Assembly (NCBI GenBank): GCA_025093985.1
Contig: JACAAK010000002.1
Location: forward strand, 1,426,001-1,490,000
Source: Calvatia gigantea
Taxonomy: Eukaryota; Basidiomycota; Agaricomycetes; Agaricales; Lycoperdaceae
DNA length: 64,000 nt
Reading direction: 5' to 3'
Under the pieces are notes generated by a model. It was given only the letters and a program-made list of their open reading frames with translations, searched no databases and was not told the DNA's origin. The number at the start of each line of letters is the position of its first letter. Position 1 is the stretch's first letter. Positions 14,306-27,389 of the stretch are shown piece by piece. The position numbers were made by a program, and so were the translations under genes.

Positions 14306-14769
14306 TAGCCGCCGTGCTGTATAGATTACCTTAACGTATAGATTACCTCAACGTACCTCAACGTATTGTATCTTTAGCCGATGTAGGATTGCTACTGGGC
14401 ATTACCCACGCCACCCAGTCAGTAATTACGCACCATTAAACCCAATTGTCCCTCGAAAGAGAGCACAAATGGGGACAACGATCACTTAAGATATTGGAGA
14501 TAGAGCGGTTGTAGTACCTCTGTTTCTGCAGTAAGTACACACAAAGGAACGGCTGATACCCAACTTCCTACAACATAAAAAACACAAAAGCAGCGAAGAA
14601 TCAGCTGTAACACGGCGCCTAATGCAGACGTGTGCGGAATAAGAGATACAACAACAGCGGTATCAATCAGATACATGGTGACAAAGAGCATAAGGATGGC
14701 ATGACGGTTGTAAGGAATGGACGGGTTCAGAAAACCCAGGAGATGTCTGGTAAGGATGCCCACACTACT
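14306..14769. other. Convergent 3' intergenic region with short tandem repeat
   Basis: This 464-bp stretch lies between the stops of the methyltransferase and PAB1. It holds a 17-bp unit (tatagattaccttaacg) at 14320-14336, repeated with one change at 14337-14353 and partly at 14354-14363. The minus-strand open frame at 14482-14763 is hydrophobic but has no recognisable family and fits 3' UTR of PAB1. Confidence 0.6.
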
Positions 14770-17126
<2,357 letters not shown>

Positions 17127-18061
17127 ATCTGCTTGGTTTTTTATGAAGATTGAGGGTCGTTACTGTTTTGTGGACTTTTCTGCGACTGGATGGTAAAATC
17201 TGAACGTTAGATGGGGTGCAATATAAGATTGAGAGCACGTACACAGGAAGAGGTAACAACACAACCGCTTGTGTATATAAAAGGGTTTTTTATAAGTTTT
17301 TATGACTGGTTTTGGCTTTTTCGAAGAGGTCAGGAAAGACGAGACGGACGAGGAGGACGATTCTCACCTTTAATGAGGTGGTTGGTTAAAGAAAACATCG
17401 CACCGCCTAAGCTCCTCAATTTTGATCAAATAGTTTTAAACTCCGCCATGCGCACTGTTCATTTCCACAAAAGTCCACTGGCCACAAACGTCATTCTGTC
17501 TAGACCACTGATGTTCTGGTGCTACTGTTTCTTCCTGCTTCTTGAATTATTCAGGGAAAAATCGGCCCAACCCTTGTCTAGGCTCCAGTTTTTTTTTAGG
17601 TAAAACCCATACATGCCCTTTGATCTCGTCTGTGTTCTTCTGTTTCATGATTGAGTAACAACACTGCCCGGTTTGAAAGATCACCGGAGTTGTTTTGGAC
17701 TCTAGTCAAGTGCTCAGCGCTCGAGCGTTCAGGCCTCAGGTATTATGGTCCAAACGTTTCAGCGTTCGGCATTTGTTTGTTTGTTGCGTTGAAACACTGG
17801 ATTTGGTGCACTCAGCAGTGACAAAACCGCTCATACTTAGTTCCTCCTAGGGACTTGGTAAAGTGTGAGAAGAGTAGTAAGTGTCCACCGGAATACACGG
17901 CAAGATCTAGAGGCTGGAAATCGCAACAGCGAATCAGCAAGAAGGTGGGTCGAGGATGGGCCATAGTACAAAAAAAAAGTACAAGTAGCATAGTTGACGT
18001 AGCAAACTTCAACATGAACACCATATAACTACGATAAGGTAGAGATACATCCTTTCATTGA
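17127..18061. other. Intergenic: PAB1 upstream region and SCAMP 3' flank
   Basis: This is a 935-bp region between the PAB1 start and the SCAMP stop, both on the minus strand. A minus-strand TATAAAAAA lies at about 17286-17294, some 165 bp upstream of the PAB1 ATG, and could be a TATA element. The rest shows no gene I can support. Short open frames at 17211-17603 and 17812-18024 have no family resemblance. Confidence 0.5.
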
Positions 18062-19416
18062 TCATCCTCGAGTGAAGTATGCTTTTGCCCCATGTGTAGC
18101 CAACTCCGCTTTGGCCTAGGCAAATAGATGGGTCAGCAATTGATATAACGATTATGAGAGTGAGCAGCGACAACATATACCTTCTCCATGGTGTGTCCTG
18201 CGGCGTTGTGGTGCTGATATATCTGATAAAAATGGCATGAGGAGATTTGTTTTATTGAACGTTAACTAAAAGCTCACCTGGCGGTAGTAGAAAGCGTTCC
18301 CAAGGCCCTGAAGTGTCCAACCAACGGTGGCAACTGTACCAATGATAGCAGCAACCCAGTGATGTCCGATAAACATGCGGATAGTCTGGATCAGTCCCGC
18401 TGAGCCAGTACTAGAGCGGAAGAGTAAGTGAGCGAGGGTCTTCTGCCTCGGACTTAAGGAGTGAGTGAGACTAGCACGGACCTGGGGATGCCAATGATCC
18501 TATAACGGAGATGAGGCTCAGATAGGAGAACGACACGAGCGTTATGCTTACATGTAGGCACTGAAGAGAAGGTGGAAACCCCCAAAGAAGAAGTAAAAGT
18601 CTGCGAATTCAAAAACAAAAGTTAATTAAAGCAGGTTCCCCAATCTGGCGAACTTACAATAGTAGAGTGCCTGCTCCTGTGATTAACCCCTGGTCAGAGG
18701 ACGATCTTATCTTTATGAGTTTGTGCCGCTTGCCTTCATATAACCGTTATAAATGGGTCTGAAGTTGATATTGAGAAAAAGCAGAGGCGAGAAGGAAGTG
18801 TGCACGCACCGGTACCAGAGGAGAAAGGAGGCGATTGAGATGAAAATCAAGTAGCTAGATAGAGTGAATTTGAGCTGAAACCCGTAGTCTACGCTGATGA
18901 ACCAACCGACCCTATGCTGGCACCTAGATCACCGCCTCCCTCTTTCGTGTCGGAGACGAATATGAAGATACACGCAACCATGTTCACGATCAACGTGCCG
19001 AAGAGAACTAGCCATAGTTGATACAACCGCGTGATGAGCGGCCGTGAGGTTTCTGGTATTTCATCTTGAATGGAGTGGAAAATGAGGGGGAAGACTGGAA
19101 TGAACAAAAGAAGGGAGCTTAGCACGATGACCTGCGCTACAGGGGTTTGATAACTCACAGAATGGCCAATTATTTCTGCCGTGCTTGCGGATGTGCTCAG
19201 CCTTTTGGTGCAACTCAGTTTCTCTCCTCTCTAGATCAGCCTCTCTGCGCTGGATTTCTTCGAGTCTTGCTGAATGCTGAGCTTGAGATTGCTGCGGTGG
19301 ATCGTCAAAGGGATTGGTGTCCAGCGAATGGGAGGAAGCAAATGGGTTCTCGTAACTGCCTGAACGAAAGACATGAACATTAGTCGCAGAAGCAATAGAA
19401 CGTCAAACGCACTCAT
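18062..19416 (-). CDS. SCAMP, secretory carrier-associated membrane protein
   Basis: SCAMPs are four-helix membrane proteins of post-Golgi and endosomal carriers. The first coding exon appears to be just ATGA (19413-19416), followed by the donor GTGCGT. Exon 2 then gives MSSYENPFASS and LDTNPFDDPP, where NPF repeats are the usual EH-domain ligands. A coiled coil follows (LEEIQRREADLERRETEL). Next come NNWPFFPLIFHSIQDEIPET, the four hydrophobic segments (LYQLWLVLFGTLIVNMVACI; FISIASFLLWYRP; YYFYFFFGGFHLLFSAYMII; WVAAIIGTVATVGWTL) and GNAFYYRQIYQHHNAAGHTM. The family core between helices 2 and 3 (YRPIYNGYMKEQALYY) is conserved. The TGA is at 18062-18064. About eight introns, some exons very small. 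Confidence 0.9.
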
Positions 19417-20097
19417 GGTATCGTTGCAAGGTCGTCATGCACACAGGCACTTGCGATGCCTTAACACACAAGCCACTGCGGCCCAGCCGGGAATTACCGG
19501 TATTTGGGTCAGGTTAGGACAACCAAACAAAAGGGTAATCAGCGGAGTACGAAAGAGTGCGAAGCCCTTAAACCTCATCGCCGAACGTCGCACCGAGGGT
19601 TCACTCGGATTCTGTCAAAAAAAAAGACTGCATCTGCTTGGCCAAATACTATGGATAGGCGGGTAGAAGACAAGCGAATGAAACAGGCACCGGGGATAGA
19701 GATCCGTAGGACATCAGGCCTGGCCTCGGCAAGGAGTCAGCGCGCAGGGAACACGGCGTACTCAGCCATTTGTTTGATCCCACAAAAATTTTCAAGCCCG
19801 GTGGTCTGAGAACAGCCGCAGACCTATTGTTAGCGTAAATGGGCGTGCCGGACTTGGTACTATTATATTAAGCTCGAGAACTGCAAACTCGTGTTCATTA
19901 GCCTCTCGATTTCATTCCTTCTCGTCTTCCCAAACGTGAGCCTTCTTTCTCCCCGCGCTCCACCCTCAATCTCACCTCCATCCCTTAGAACCATCCATTC
20001 TTTCCTGTATAAAAGGGCCTTTCGCATTCCTTTCAACCCCACCACTGTCTTTCCAGCACTGGTTCTAGATTTCTGTTGCTAACCCCCCATCGCCGCC
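19417..20097. other. Divergent intergenic region, SCAMP / DPBB gene
   Basis: This 681-bp region holds no gene I can support. Open frames at 19504-19809 read through without any family pattern. The half next to 20097 is pyrimidine-rich (19905-20005), as in many basidiomycete promoters. Confidence 0.5.
20008..20015 (+). promoter_or_regulatory. TATA box of the DPBB gene
   Basis: TATAAAAG stands 82-90 bp upstream of the ATG at 20098 and just downstream of a long CT-rich tract. This is a usual layout for strongly expressed basidiomycete genes. Confidence 0.65.
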
Positions 20098-21170
20098 ATG
20101 TTCAGCTTTGCCTCTCTTTCTGTTCTTGCCCTCGCCGCCTCTGTTGTCTCTGGTCTTACTATCCCTCGTACTCCCGCCGCTGCCCCCGCCACCTGGTCAA
20201 GCTCCCTCGAGGTATGTTTCCTGGACACCGAAGGAGGATTTTCAACCTCATTTCCCTTCTGCAGGACTACGCAACTTATCACAGCCGCTACATTGCCATT
20301 AGCTGTCAAACCAAACATGACACCTCTTTCTTCGACCGCTGCTGCCATCCCCTTCAGGTGGATATACCTCACCCCTATCATGTACAATCTTATCCTGACT
20401 CTTTCATCAGAAGGGCTCCCAGCCAGATCCCAGCTGCACGTCCTCTGAGTCAAATTCATTCGACGCTGATGAACATGATGAAGACTGCGAAGATGATGAT
20501 GCCGAGGACGACAAGACGACTCCTACGCCCACACCGGAACCGACTCCTGCCACCCCCTCTCCAGATGAAGCTAAAGTCGCGACCCCGAATAACGCTTCCA
20601 ATGGAAAAGTCGCTGGCCCTGCAAGCCAGTCCGGTGGCTTGTACGTGATATCTCAGTTCCCAGAGCCTATTACCAACGGGACTGATGAATCGTCTTGATT
20701 AGCGCAACCTTCTTCTATCAGAACGGTGTTGCAGGTGCTTGCGGCAAGGTCCATGGAGACGGTGAACTCATTGCTGCCATGGGTTAGTTAACCTTTGCTC
20801 GAATATTGCTCAGATATTGACCCCTTTTCCTATGAAAGACTCCCGTCGCTACGGAAACACTAGCGTCAGATCGCCTCTCTGCGGCAGACGCGTTCAAATT
20901 ACAAACCCCAAGAATAAGAAGGCAAGTCACTTCGACAATGAAATTGACTTGTGCGCTGATAACTCGACGTTTTGTCTCTAGTCGGTCACTGTCACTGTTG
21001 CTGACGCATGCCCCACTTGCAAGAACAGCAACTCTATTGACCTCTCCGTTGCCGCTTTCAAGAAAATTGCCGCACTAGACCAAGGCATAGTTCCCAGTAT
21101 GTATCCGCATTTTGCTCACTGATCATACGCATTGATACCCAATTTCTCAGTCACTTGGCAATTCGTTTAA
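20098..21170 (+). CDS. Secreted RlpA-like double-psi beta-barrel (expansin-like) protein
   Basis: This is a predicted extracellular protein of the barwin/RlpA/expansin-like family common in mushroom fungi. Its role in wall loosening or carbohydrate binding is inferred. A signal peptide (MFSFASLSVLALAASVVSGL) starts at 20098. A Cys-containing segment follows (DYATYHSRYIAISCQTKHD, FFDRCCHP), then an acidic linker with a TPTPTPEPTPATPSP run. The DPBB domain contains GFATFFYQNGVAGACGKVHG, SPLCGRRVQITNPKNKKS, VTVTVADACPTCKNSNSIDL and a C-terminal ITWQFV before the TAA at 21168-21170. The DxCxxC...IDLS motif, which carries the acidic pocket residue, is intact. One intron (20922-20981) is GC-AG rather than GT-AG. 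Five or six exons in all. Confidence 0.88.
20922..20981 (+). other. GC-AG intron
   Basis: After the codons for NPKNKK the exon ends AAG and the intron begins gcaagt, the consensus of GC-donor introns. It ends gtctctag before TCGGTCACT. This 60-nt removal joins K to SVTVTVADACPTC in frame at phase 0, and the only nearby GT alternative (20926) would break the frame. Confidence 0.8.
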
Positions 21171-21685
21171 GGATTCATTCAATTCTCACTCTTTCCTTGG
21201 CTTTCCTTCACTTTTTTAACTTTGGGTTGGACACCCAACGCGACTTGATGTCGTCTGGATGGCATGAGAGCTTACCGGTTTATTGTCCCTTGAGGCTACT
21301 GAAACTGGATGAAAGTAGCATCCTCCTGGCGAGACTCTGGTTGATACCTCTCTTGAGTAGTCTGTCCCAGGTTCCTGGCGTTGCTATGTTGTTATTGTCT
21401 TCGTCATGCCTTAAGGTTATTGTATTACATCCTTATCCTACAGGTTTCCCTTGCTTTTCTGCTTTATTTGTTGTAATCTAGCATCTCCATGTATAGATTC
21501 GCTGGTCGATAGAGGGATTCATAACCATAGAGTTTTGTGTACCAACCAAAGGAGAGGCGTGAGTTCGCGTGACCTGACGTGCCCAGACTTCAACGTCACG
21601 ATTAAAGAAAAGTTACCACTATCCAAAGCTCAAACCCTATGTGACTCTCCCTCCAACCCTCACGGACAAAACTCATTAGACGGAC
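21171..21685. other. Intergenic between DPBB gene and COQ11-like gene
   Basis: This 515-bp region holds the 3' flank of one plus-strand gene and the promoter of the next. The open frame at 21155-21481 runs over the end of the DPBB gene and has no recognisable family. I see nothing else. Confidence 0.5.
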
Positions 21686-23957
21686 ATGAACTCTGCATTG
21701 AAGCGAATCCTCGTTGTGGGAGGGAACGGATTCATCGGTATGCACAGCACCAGCTCTCTGTCTTGGGAGCTCATTGTTTCTGACCCTTTCATAGGTTCTG
21801 CGGTGTGCAAGGCAGCTGTAGCACGCGGAATACAGGTAACCAGCGTGAGGTTGGTCTATGGCTCTTCTCTTCACGAAGAACTATCCTGACAACCATATTC
21901 CACGATATTGTCCGAATCATCCTGGCGTGTTCACTTCCCCGCCCATAACACTGCCATGATCATGCTTCTAGTTCATCCGGACAGCCCTATCGCACGGTGA
22001 AGGGCCATACGCCAGCATGGGTGAACAAGGTTTGTACGAATTCATTTTTTCTCCCCCCTACCTTCCCTCGGTCCAGTCTCTCCACACCAGAACAACACAC
22101 CATTTATCCGACCGTCCAGAGGTTTCAGGCCTGCACCCATCCTTCTTTAATTTTCACCCTTCGCTGAATGATTGAATACAAACCGACATAACACCTCTTG
22201 TTTTCGCACTTCGGGTCGCCTTGGCTCGGTCAATTCTCACCAATCACGCGCCTGTGTCTCCGTGCGTCCGTGCTCTAAACCTGTGTTAAAGATCTGGCGT
22301 TGATCCAAGATGCTTTTGCGCGTTCCGCGTTGCGGCCCATGTTGAGGGTGTACTTGTCATATTCACTCTCGTTTTCATTCACGCCCAGTTATATTACCAG
22401 CGGCTGGTTGCGAGACGCCACTCCCATGCATGTGGCAACCTGCCCACGATACGAGAGCGTCCATTCTTCTTCAACCTCTGATTCATTCCTTGGGTTAATC
22501 AGTCACCACCCCACCTTTTCTCCCTTAATTATCACTAAAATGGGATAGGGAGCTAACGAAGTTGGGTGTCCCGGCTTTTAGGTACACTGGCAAAAAGGTG
22601 ACGCACTTCATCCCGAGAGCTTTTCGCACCTCTTCCCAGAAGTGTGCGGCGTGGTGCACACACTAGGGACCCTTTTCGAAGATGCGGGCAGAGCGTATAA
22701 ACGCGCTATTAGATCTGGAGACGTCCCAGGTTTGCTTGGCAGTTTTATCAAGAACATTATTACAAGTAGCGGCAACCCATTGGAGAAGCACCGGCGCCAA
22801 CATGGGATGGAAAAAGGACGAAATACCTATGAGGTTATGAATCGAGATTCTGGTAAGCTCCTTGTTTACTACTTTGTATACCCCTTTACGCTGTTTTCCC
22901 CCCTTTTTTACCATTGAACCCGACGTACATGATTTGCAAGGTGCTGACGCCTCCAATTACCTTTTCCTCGGTCCTTCCTGTGCTACCACCTCGGGATTCC
23001 GGCCCATAATCCTACTTGTGGTGCCCATCAAAACACCTTCACTGAATCCATGATTGGATGCTGCTGTGCTAATATAGCACTGCGAGTTTGTGAGGCATTC
23101 ATATCCTCAATCCCAGTTGGGCATGCTGTTGCAAACGTGCCCCGGCCGTTTGTATACATTTCTGCAGAAGACATCTTCCGACCCCTGATCCCAGCTCGAT
23201 ACATTGAAACCAAATGGGAGGCAGAGAGAGGTATCGAAGAGCTGACGGCTAATAACCCCGACTATCGAGGTGTTTATATTCGCCCAAGTGCGTATACGAA
23301 CATTTTCCTTTAGGCCTGACTGATCGGTCTATTTTTTGTCTTACTGGAATATTCCTTGTGATTTTGTCATTGGCATTCCGTCTCATTCCACCAACCTTCT
23401 TGGGCACACTGTCGTGCAAATCCGGTTCTGGGTTTCCCTTCCTGTTCTGTGATTTTGCAGGTCTAGTTTATCACGCCCACCAACGGCCCCTTACGACACC
23501 TGCAGCAGTGTTATTCGACCTCTCGGCGACATTTCAGGCCAAAGTACCTCGAACTCTTCCAACGCCATCGAGGGTTCTCCGATCGCTCGGCTCCTTATTT
23601 CCCCAAGGAGCGACAGGATACACCCAGACCACTTTGACGGGAGCGAAAAGCACAGAGTCGTCGGCAGCTTTGTCAATGGAAGGCTCAGCTCCGGAAACGT
23701 TTCAAACCTCGTCATCGGCATCGCGGCGTGATCCAGGGACCATAAGGGCGCCTTTGGCGCTAGAATCTGTGGCTAATGCGTTGGAGATACCGCCGATCCA
23801 TGTGGACCATGTCGCGGATGCGATCATGACCGCTTTGGAGCCTGCAAGCGGGGTTCGAGGTGTAGTCGGGGTAAAGCGCATGCGAAAGCTGATCGGGTGG
23901 TCGGAGAGCGGAGGTAACGGGAGTGCGAAGTCAGTAGAAGTAGGATCTAGAATGTGA
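21686..23957 (+). CDS. COQ11-like mitochondrial NAD(P)-binding protein
   Basis: This is an atypical short-chain dehydrogenase/epimerase resembling yeast Coq11 (YLR290C), a member of the mitochondrial coenzyme Q synthome, and more distantly the complex I subunit NDUFA9. The start is the ATG at 21686 (MNSALKRILVVGGNGFIG). The Rossmann GGxGFIGS is completed after a short intron as GFIGSAVCKAAVARGIQVT. Then come SSSGQPYRTVKGHTPAW, VHWQKGDALHPESFSHLFPE, VVHTLGTLFED, RPFVYISAEDIFRPLIPARY, ETKWEAERGIEEL and YRGVYIRPSLVYHAHQRP. The C-terminus includes PPIHVDHVADAIMTALE and ends VEVGSRM. The YxxxK catalytic pattern is replaced by Y-IETK. An intron of 552 nt (22030-22581) is about ten times the local norm. 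Confidence 0.8.
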
Positions 23958-24667
23958 AGCGTTGGTTGCGTTGGGGATCCACAAGTTAATGAGGATATTT
24001 TCCCGAGGCGGTTAGTCATGCACACGAGTGCTTCCTAGTTGGCTGATCTTTGGGGTGCCATCATTGCGGAAATCGCATGTTGACAGCCGATGTCGGCCAA
24101 AGCAGATTAGATTTTGACGAATTCAATATCAAAAATGAAGCAAATTGAGTCCGGTATCAGTATGACGCGTTTATAGGTGAGAATGATGTATTTTTTCACT
24201 GGAGAGTTTTGCCGAGCTCTGTGAGATAAGCAATAGTCGACGGAAATTCGACTGGAGTTTCCAGGCCTCGAGAGGCATGAGGTTCGCGAAATCAGAGCAT
24301 ACAGTACTGTACTATATTCTTAGTGAGTGGGAATGAAGACGCCTGTGCGGTGAAGAGCGGAGGTCCGCACATCAACCGGAACTATGTGCCGACGCTTGTG
24401 AAAGTTGATACAGTCCTTCATAGAATCCTTTATCACAATAATTTTCTTCCAATACGTACTTAACCAGTGGCAACCCCAGGGCCAGAACGATCACGAGGCC
24501 CAGGCAGCATTTCACAGACCCCCCCCTCGGGTGGACAGACCTCGGGGATCAACTTTTTTTTTTTAAAAGTCAAGTTTTTCTGTATCGTCCGATCGGAGAG
24601 CCTCCCGCTCCTTTCCCCCCTCTCGTCTTCATTCCCGCTCCCTCAATCAGTCACTCCCGACGCAACA
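23958..24667. other. Intergenic upstream of adenylate kinase
   Basis: This 710-bp region has no supported gene. It contains a T-tract at 24551-24563 and a CT-rich stretch directly before the ATG at 24668. Confidence 0.5.
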
Positions 24668-25940
24668 ATGCAGAACGCGGCAACACACGCTCTTCGAACG
24701 GCTGCCCGACGCTCCAGCTCAGCAGGCTCAGCACCTACAGCAAGCAACCACTGGACTGGCACTGTCACGCTTGCGCCAATCACACGGCGCAGTTTCGGCA
24801 CCTCTTCGTCCACTCAAAATCCAGTCTACCTTGACACTCTCCGCAAAAACCACATACCACCAACTAGGACGCACACAATCAGCGGGACTATTAGCAACCA
24901 CGTCAGCAGCAGTCCCGTAGACGACCTGGAGATGCCCACGCGGTTTCTCCGCATGGTCATGTTTGGCAAGCCTGGTGCTGGTAAAGGCACATTGGCGCAG
25001 CGTATAATGAAGAAGTACGACTTGGTCGCAGTTTCCACGGGTGACCTTTTGCGCCAACATATTGCCGAGAGGACGGACATCGGGCTGGAAGCAGAGCAGA
25101 TCGTTGCGAAGGGCGGCCTACTACCCGATGAGATGGTATTGAAGGTTGTTACGAGTAAGTTAGATGCCTTGAGAAACAAGGTATGTCTGCGGAAAGTCTG
25201 AATACTTTTGGTCACCTTATTCACAATCCGGGCTTCAGAATTGGATTCTAGATGGTTTCCCTAGAACTCTTGGGCAAGGCGAGCTCTTGGATGCCCACCT
25301 AAAGTGGGTCAACAATGCCGATATTTCTACCTTCGGATACTAACGGATGCTTCCATTCCCAGCAAGCGCAACACGCCGCTAACCCTCGTCGTTAACGTTA
25401 ATGTTCCCGACGATGTAATCCTCACACGGATTTCTGACCGCTGGGTCCATCTCCCGTCAGGGCGTGTTTATAACATGTCGTATAACCGTCCCAAGGTGGA
25501 TGGACTCGACGATGTGACGGGTGAACCTCTCACCAAGCGTCCAGATGACAATCCTGTACGTATACCCCCGCCTAAACCCCCGCTTACCCTAACAATTCTG
25601 TATCCTCTCCCAGGAAACATTCTCCCGTCGTCTGGAAGCCTTCTACGAAGTCACGTCCCCGCTTCTTGAATATTACAACACTCAGTGCACCAAGGGCAGT
25701 GAAGTTTCCCACGCGGCCCTTCAACACCCTCACCAGGTGTCCTTCCATCGCCCTCATAAACTCAGGCTGACCACACTCACTGGGGCTACATCTGATGAGA
25801 ACTGGCCCCATCTGGATGAGTTGGTCCGACAGTTCCCTGCGCTCAGGGAACGAGAAGAGATATACCGTATGAGGCATAGTCTCAGTGACGCTATCGTCTC
25901 TAGTGGACTCGCCGCTGCGAATGCCTATCGTGTCGACTAG
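24668..25940 (+). CDS. Mitochondrial adenylate kinase family (GTP:AMP phosphotransferase, AK3/ADK2-like)
   Basis: This nucleoside monophosphate kinase most likely uses GTP and AMP in the mitochondrial matrix. The start is the ATG at 24668. About 95 N-terminal residues rich in Arg/Ser/Thr (ATHALRTAARRSSSAGSA) look like a presequence plus spacer. The kinase core begins FLRMVMFGKPGAGKGTLAQR with the P-loop GKPGAGKGT. It continues VAVSTGDLLRQHI, GGLLPDEMVLKVV, WILDGFPRTLGQGELLD (the DGFPR motif), TLVVNVNVPDDVILTRISDR and a LID segment WVHLPSGRVYNMSYNRPKVD. The LID lacks the four Cys of zinc-type bacterial enzymes, as in AK3. An insert precedes the C-terminal helix LTGATSDENWPHLDELVRQF. It ends AANAYRVD. 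Introns at about 25182-25239, 25302-25363 and 25557-25615. Confidence 0.9.
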
Positions 25941-26217
25941 ACCCAAACATCCCAGTAAGCGAATAGAGAAAATCTTGCCGTGTTGTTATCTGACTTGTCA
26001 ATTCATTGCCATTCTCACTTCCCCTGTCGTCCCACCCTCAAAAGAGTAAATCGGCATTGCTGAGCCGACTTATTCGGCCTGCCCTTATTTCAATTTGTCT
26101 TCTTCTGGGGTTATGTGTGGTGTGTATAGTTGTATACCTCTGTCATTACTGCCAATCGAGTTACTTTTGTTGGATGGTTTATCGTAAAGCGTACCTGTAA
26201 TTCTGAACATGAGGAAG

Positions 26218-27279
26218 TTAATGGTTTGGACATGGATGCACGTACATTTTCACGACATATAACCCAGGAGGCAAGCCCTCTTGTACCTTTTCTTGTACAA
26301 GAGTAAGTCCAGCTGCTTCAAATAACATCTTCCAGGCTTTATCCGATCTGAGACGCTTCAGTTGCATTTATCTTTACATTGCTGAACACAAACCTCACCT
26401 AGTCAGACTGGAATCTTCGTCGTCGAAAGTTATTGCCGCTTGGCCATCAACGTCGGAACAACAATTCTCTTTGACCACAATCAAACTATTCCTGTGTTCC
26501 TTGTCTTTAAGCCCGGCCTTACATCGTTTGAAGAACCCGACCAAATCCTCATTGGACAAGTGACCCAAACACCATTGACACCAAATCACGTCGAATCCCA
26601 AACCGATGTCATCCTGTGGTCTCGGTGGCTCGTAACCTATGCGATCCACAAATTCTACGCGATGCGGATTGAGTGGATCAAAATCCTGCAAAGTTCCTTG
26701 CAGGAATGTCACGCTCTTGGTTCGGTCCGCGATCCCTCTCCAGCGGAGATGGTCGGGCACAGAAGGATCCAGGCTTGCCCTCGCTCGAGCGAGCGCCTCC
26801 TGGATGAAGGGTGTGACAGGTTCTAAGAGGATGACGTCGTCTACGAGATGTAGGAGGGTGTCGCATGTGACGCGACCAATTCCAGCGCCTACATCGAGAG
26901 CACGAATGCGTCTTGTTCCCGGAGGTGCGGACTCGGACTTGGATTCAGAGTTCGAGGGTTTGAATAAAGATGGGACGGTGCTTAGCCCTGGGTAGAGGTG
27001 TAGAAGGAAGAGGCGTGACCCTAGAGACTCTACGCGTGGCAATGACTGAAGTATTGAATGCAGTATCAATAGGTCTGGGCTCTGAGCAGTGCAGGAACGG
27101 CGTATTTACCCCACTGCCGAATCCACCTGTGATTCAGAAGTTGGCGGTTTTCTGGGTGATGCCAAAATTCAGAACCAGTGATACGCACCAAGTACACCAT
27201 CATATGTTGCTGGTTGTGCGTTCCAATACTGAATACCATCCTCGACGACGGGGTTATCACTGTTGGTGGTACCGTGCAT
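26218..27279 (-). CDS. NTM1-type protein alpha-N-terminal methyltransferase
   Basis: This enzyme (yeast Tae1/Ntm1, human NTMT1) methylates the alpha-amino group of proteins that begin X-Pro-Lys after Met removal, such as ribosomal proteins. The start is the ATG at 27279 (MHGTTNSDNPVVEDGIQYWN). The exons read YWNAQPATYDGVLGGFGSGS and LPRVESLGSRLFLLHLYP, then SAM motif I ALDVGAGIGRVTCDTLL, the acidic LLEPVTPFIQEAL, VTFLQGTLQDFDP and FDVIWCQWCLGHL. The last two are hallmarks of the family. The last exon, after a 49-nt intron, gives SDKAWKMLFEAAGLTLVQE and LPPGLYVVKMYV, with TAA at 26218-26220. The family is close to full length, with an insert around PSNSESKSESAPPG. Confidence 0.92.
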
Positions 27280-27389
27280 TGAAAAAGATTAGATTGGCAG
27301 CGAAGATTGAAGCTTAAAGACACGTGAACGGTATCTCATTAACATTGTCTGGTCGCGCCCCAAACATACCAAAATAACGCGTCGCTTTA

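Noticed and set aside
14482..14763. Hydrophobic minus-strand open frame of 93 residues
   Set aside because: It lies directly after the PAB1 stop on the same strand, has no family resemblance and starts without context. It fits 3' UTR.
25730..25770. 29-nt GT-AG gap in adenylate kinase
   Set aside because: The reading frame is continuous across it, so no splice is needed.
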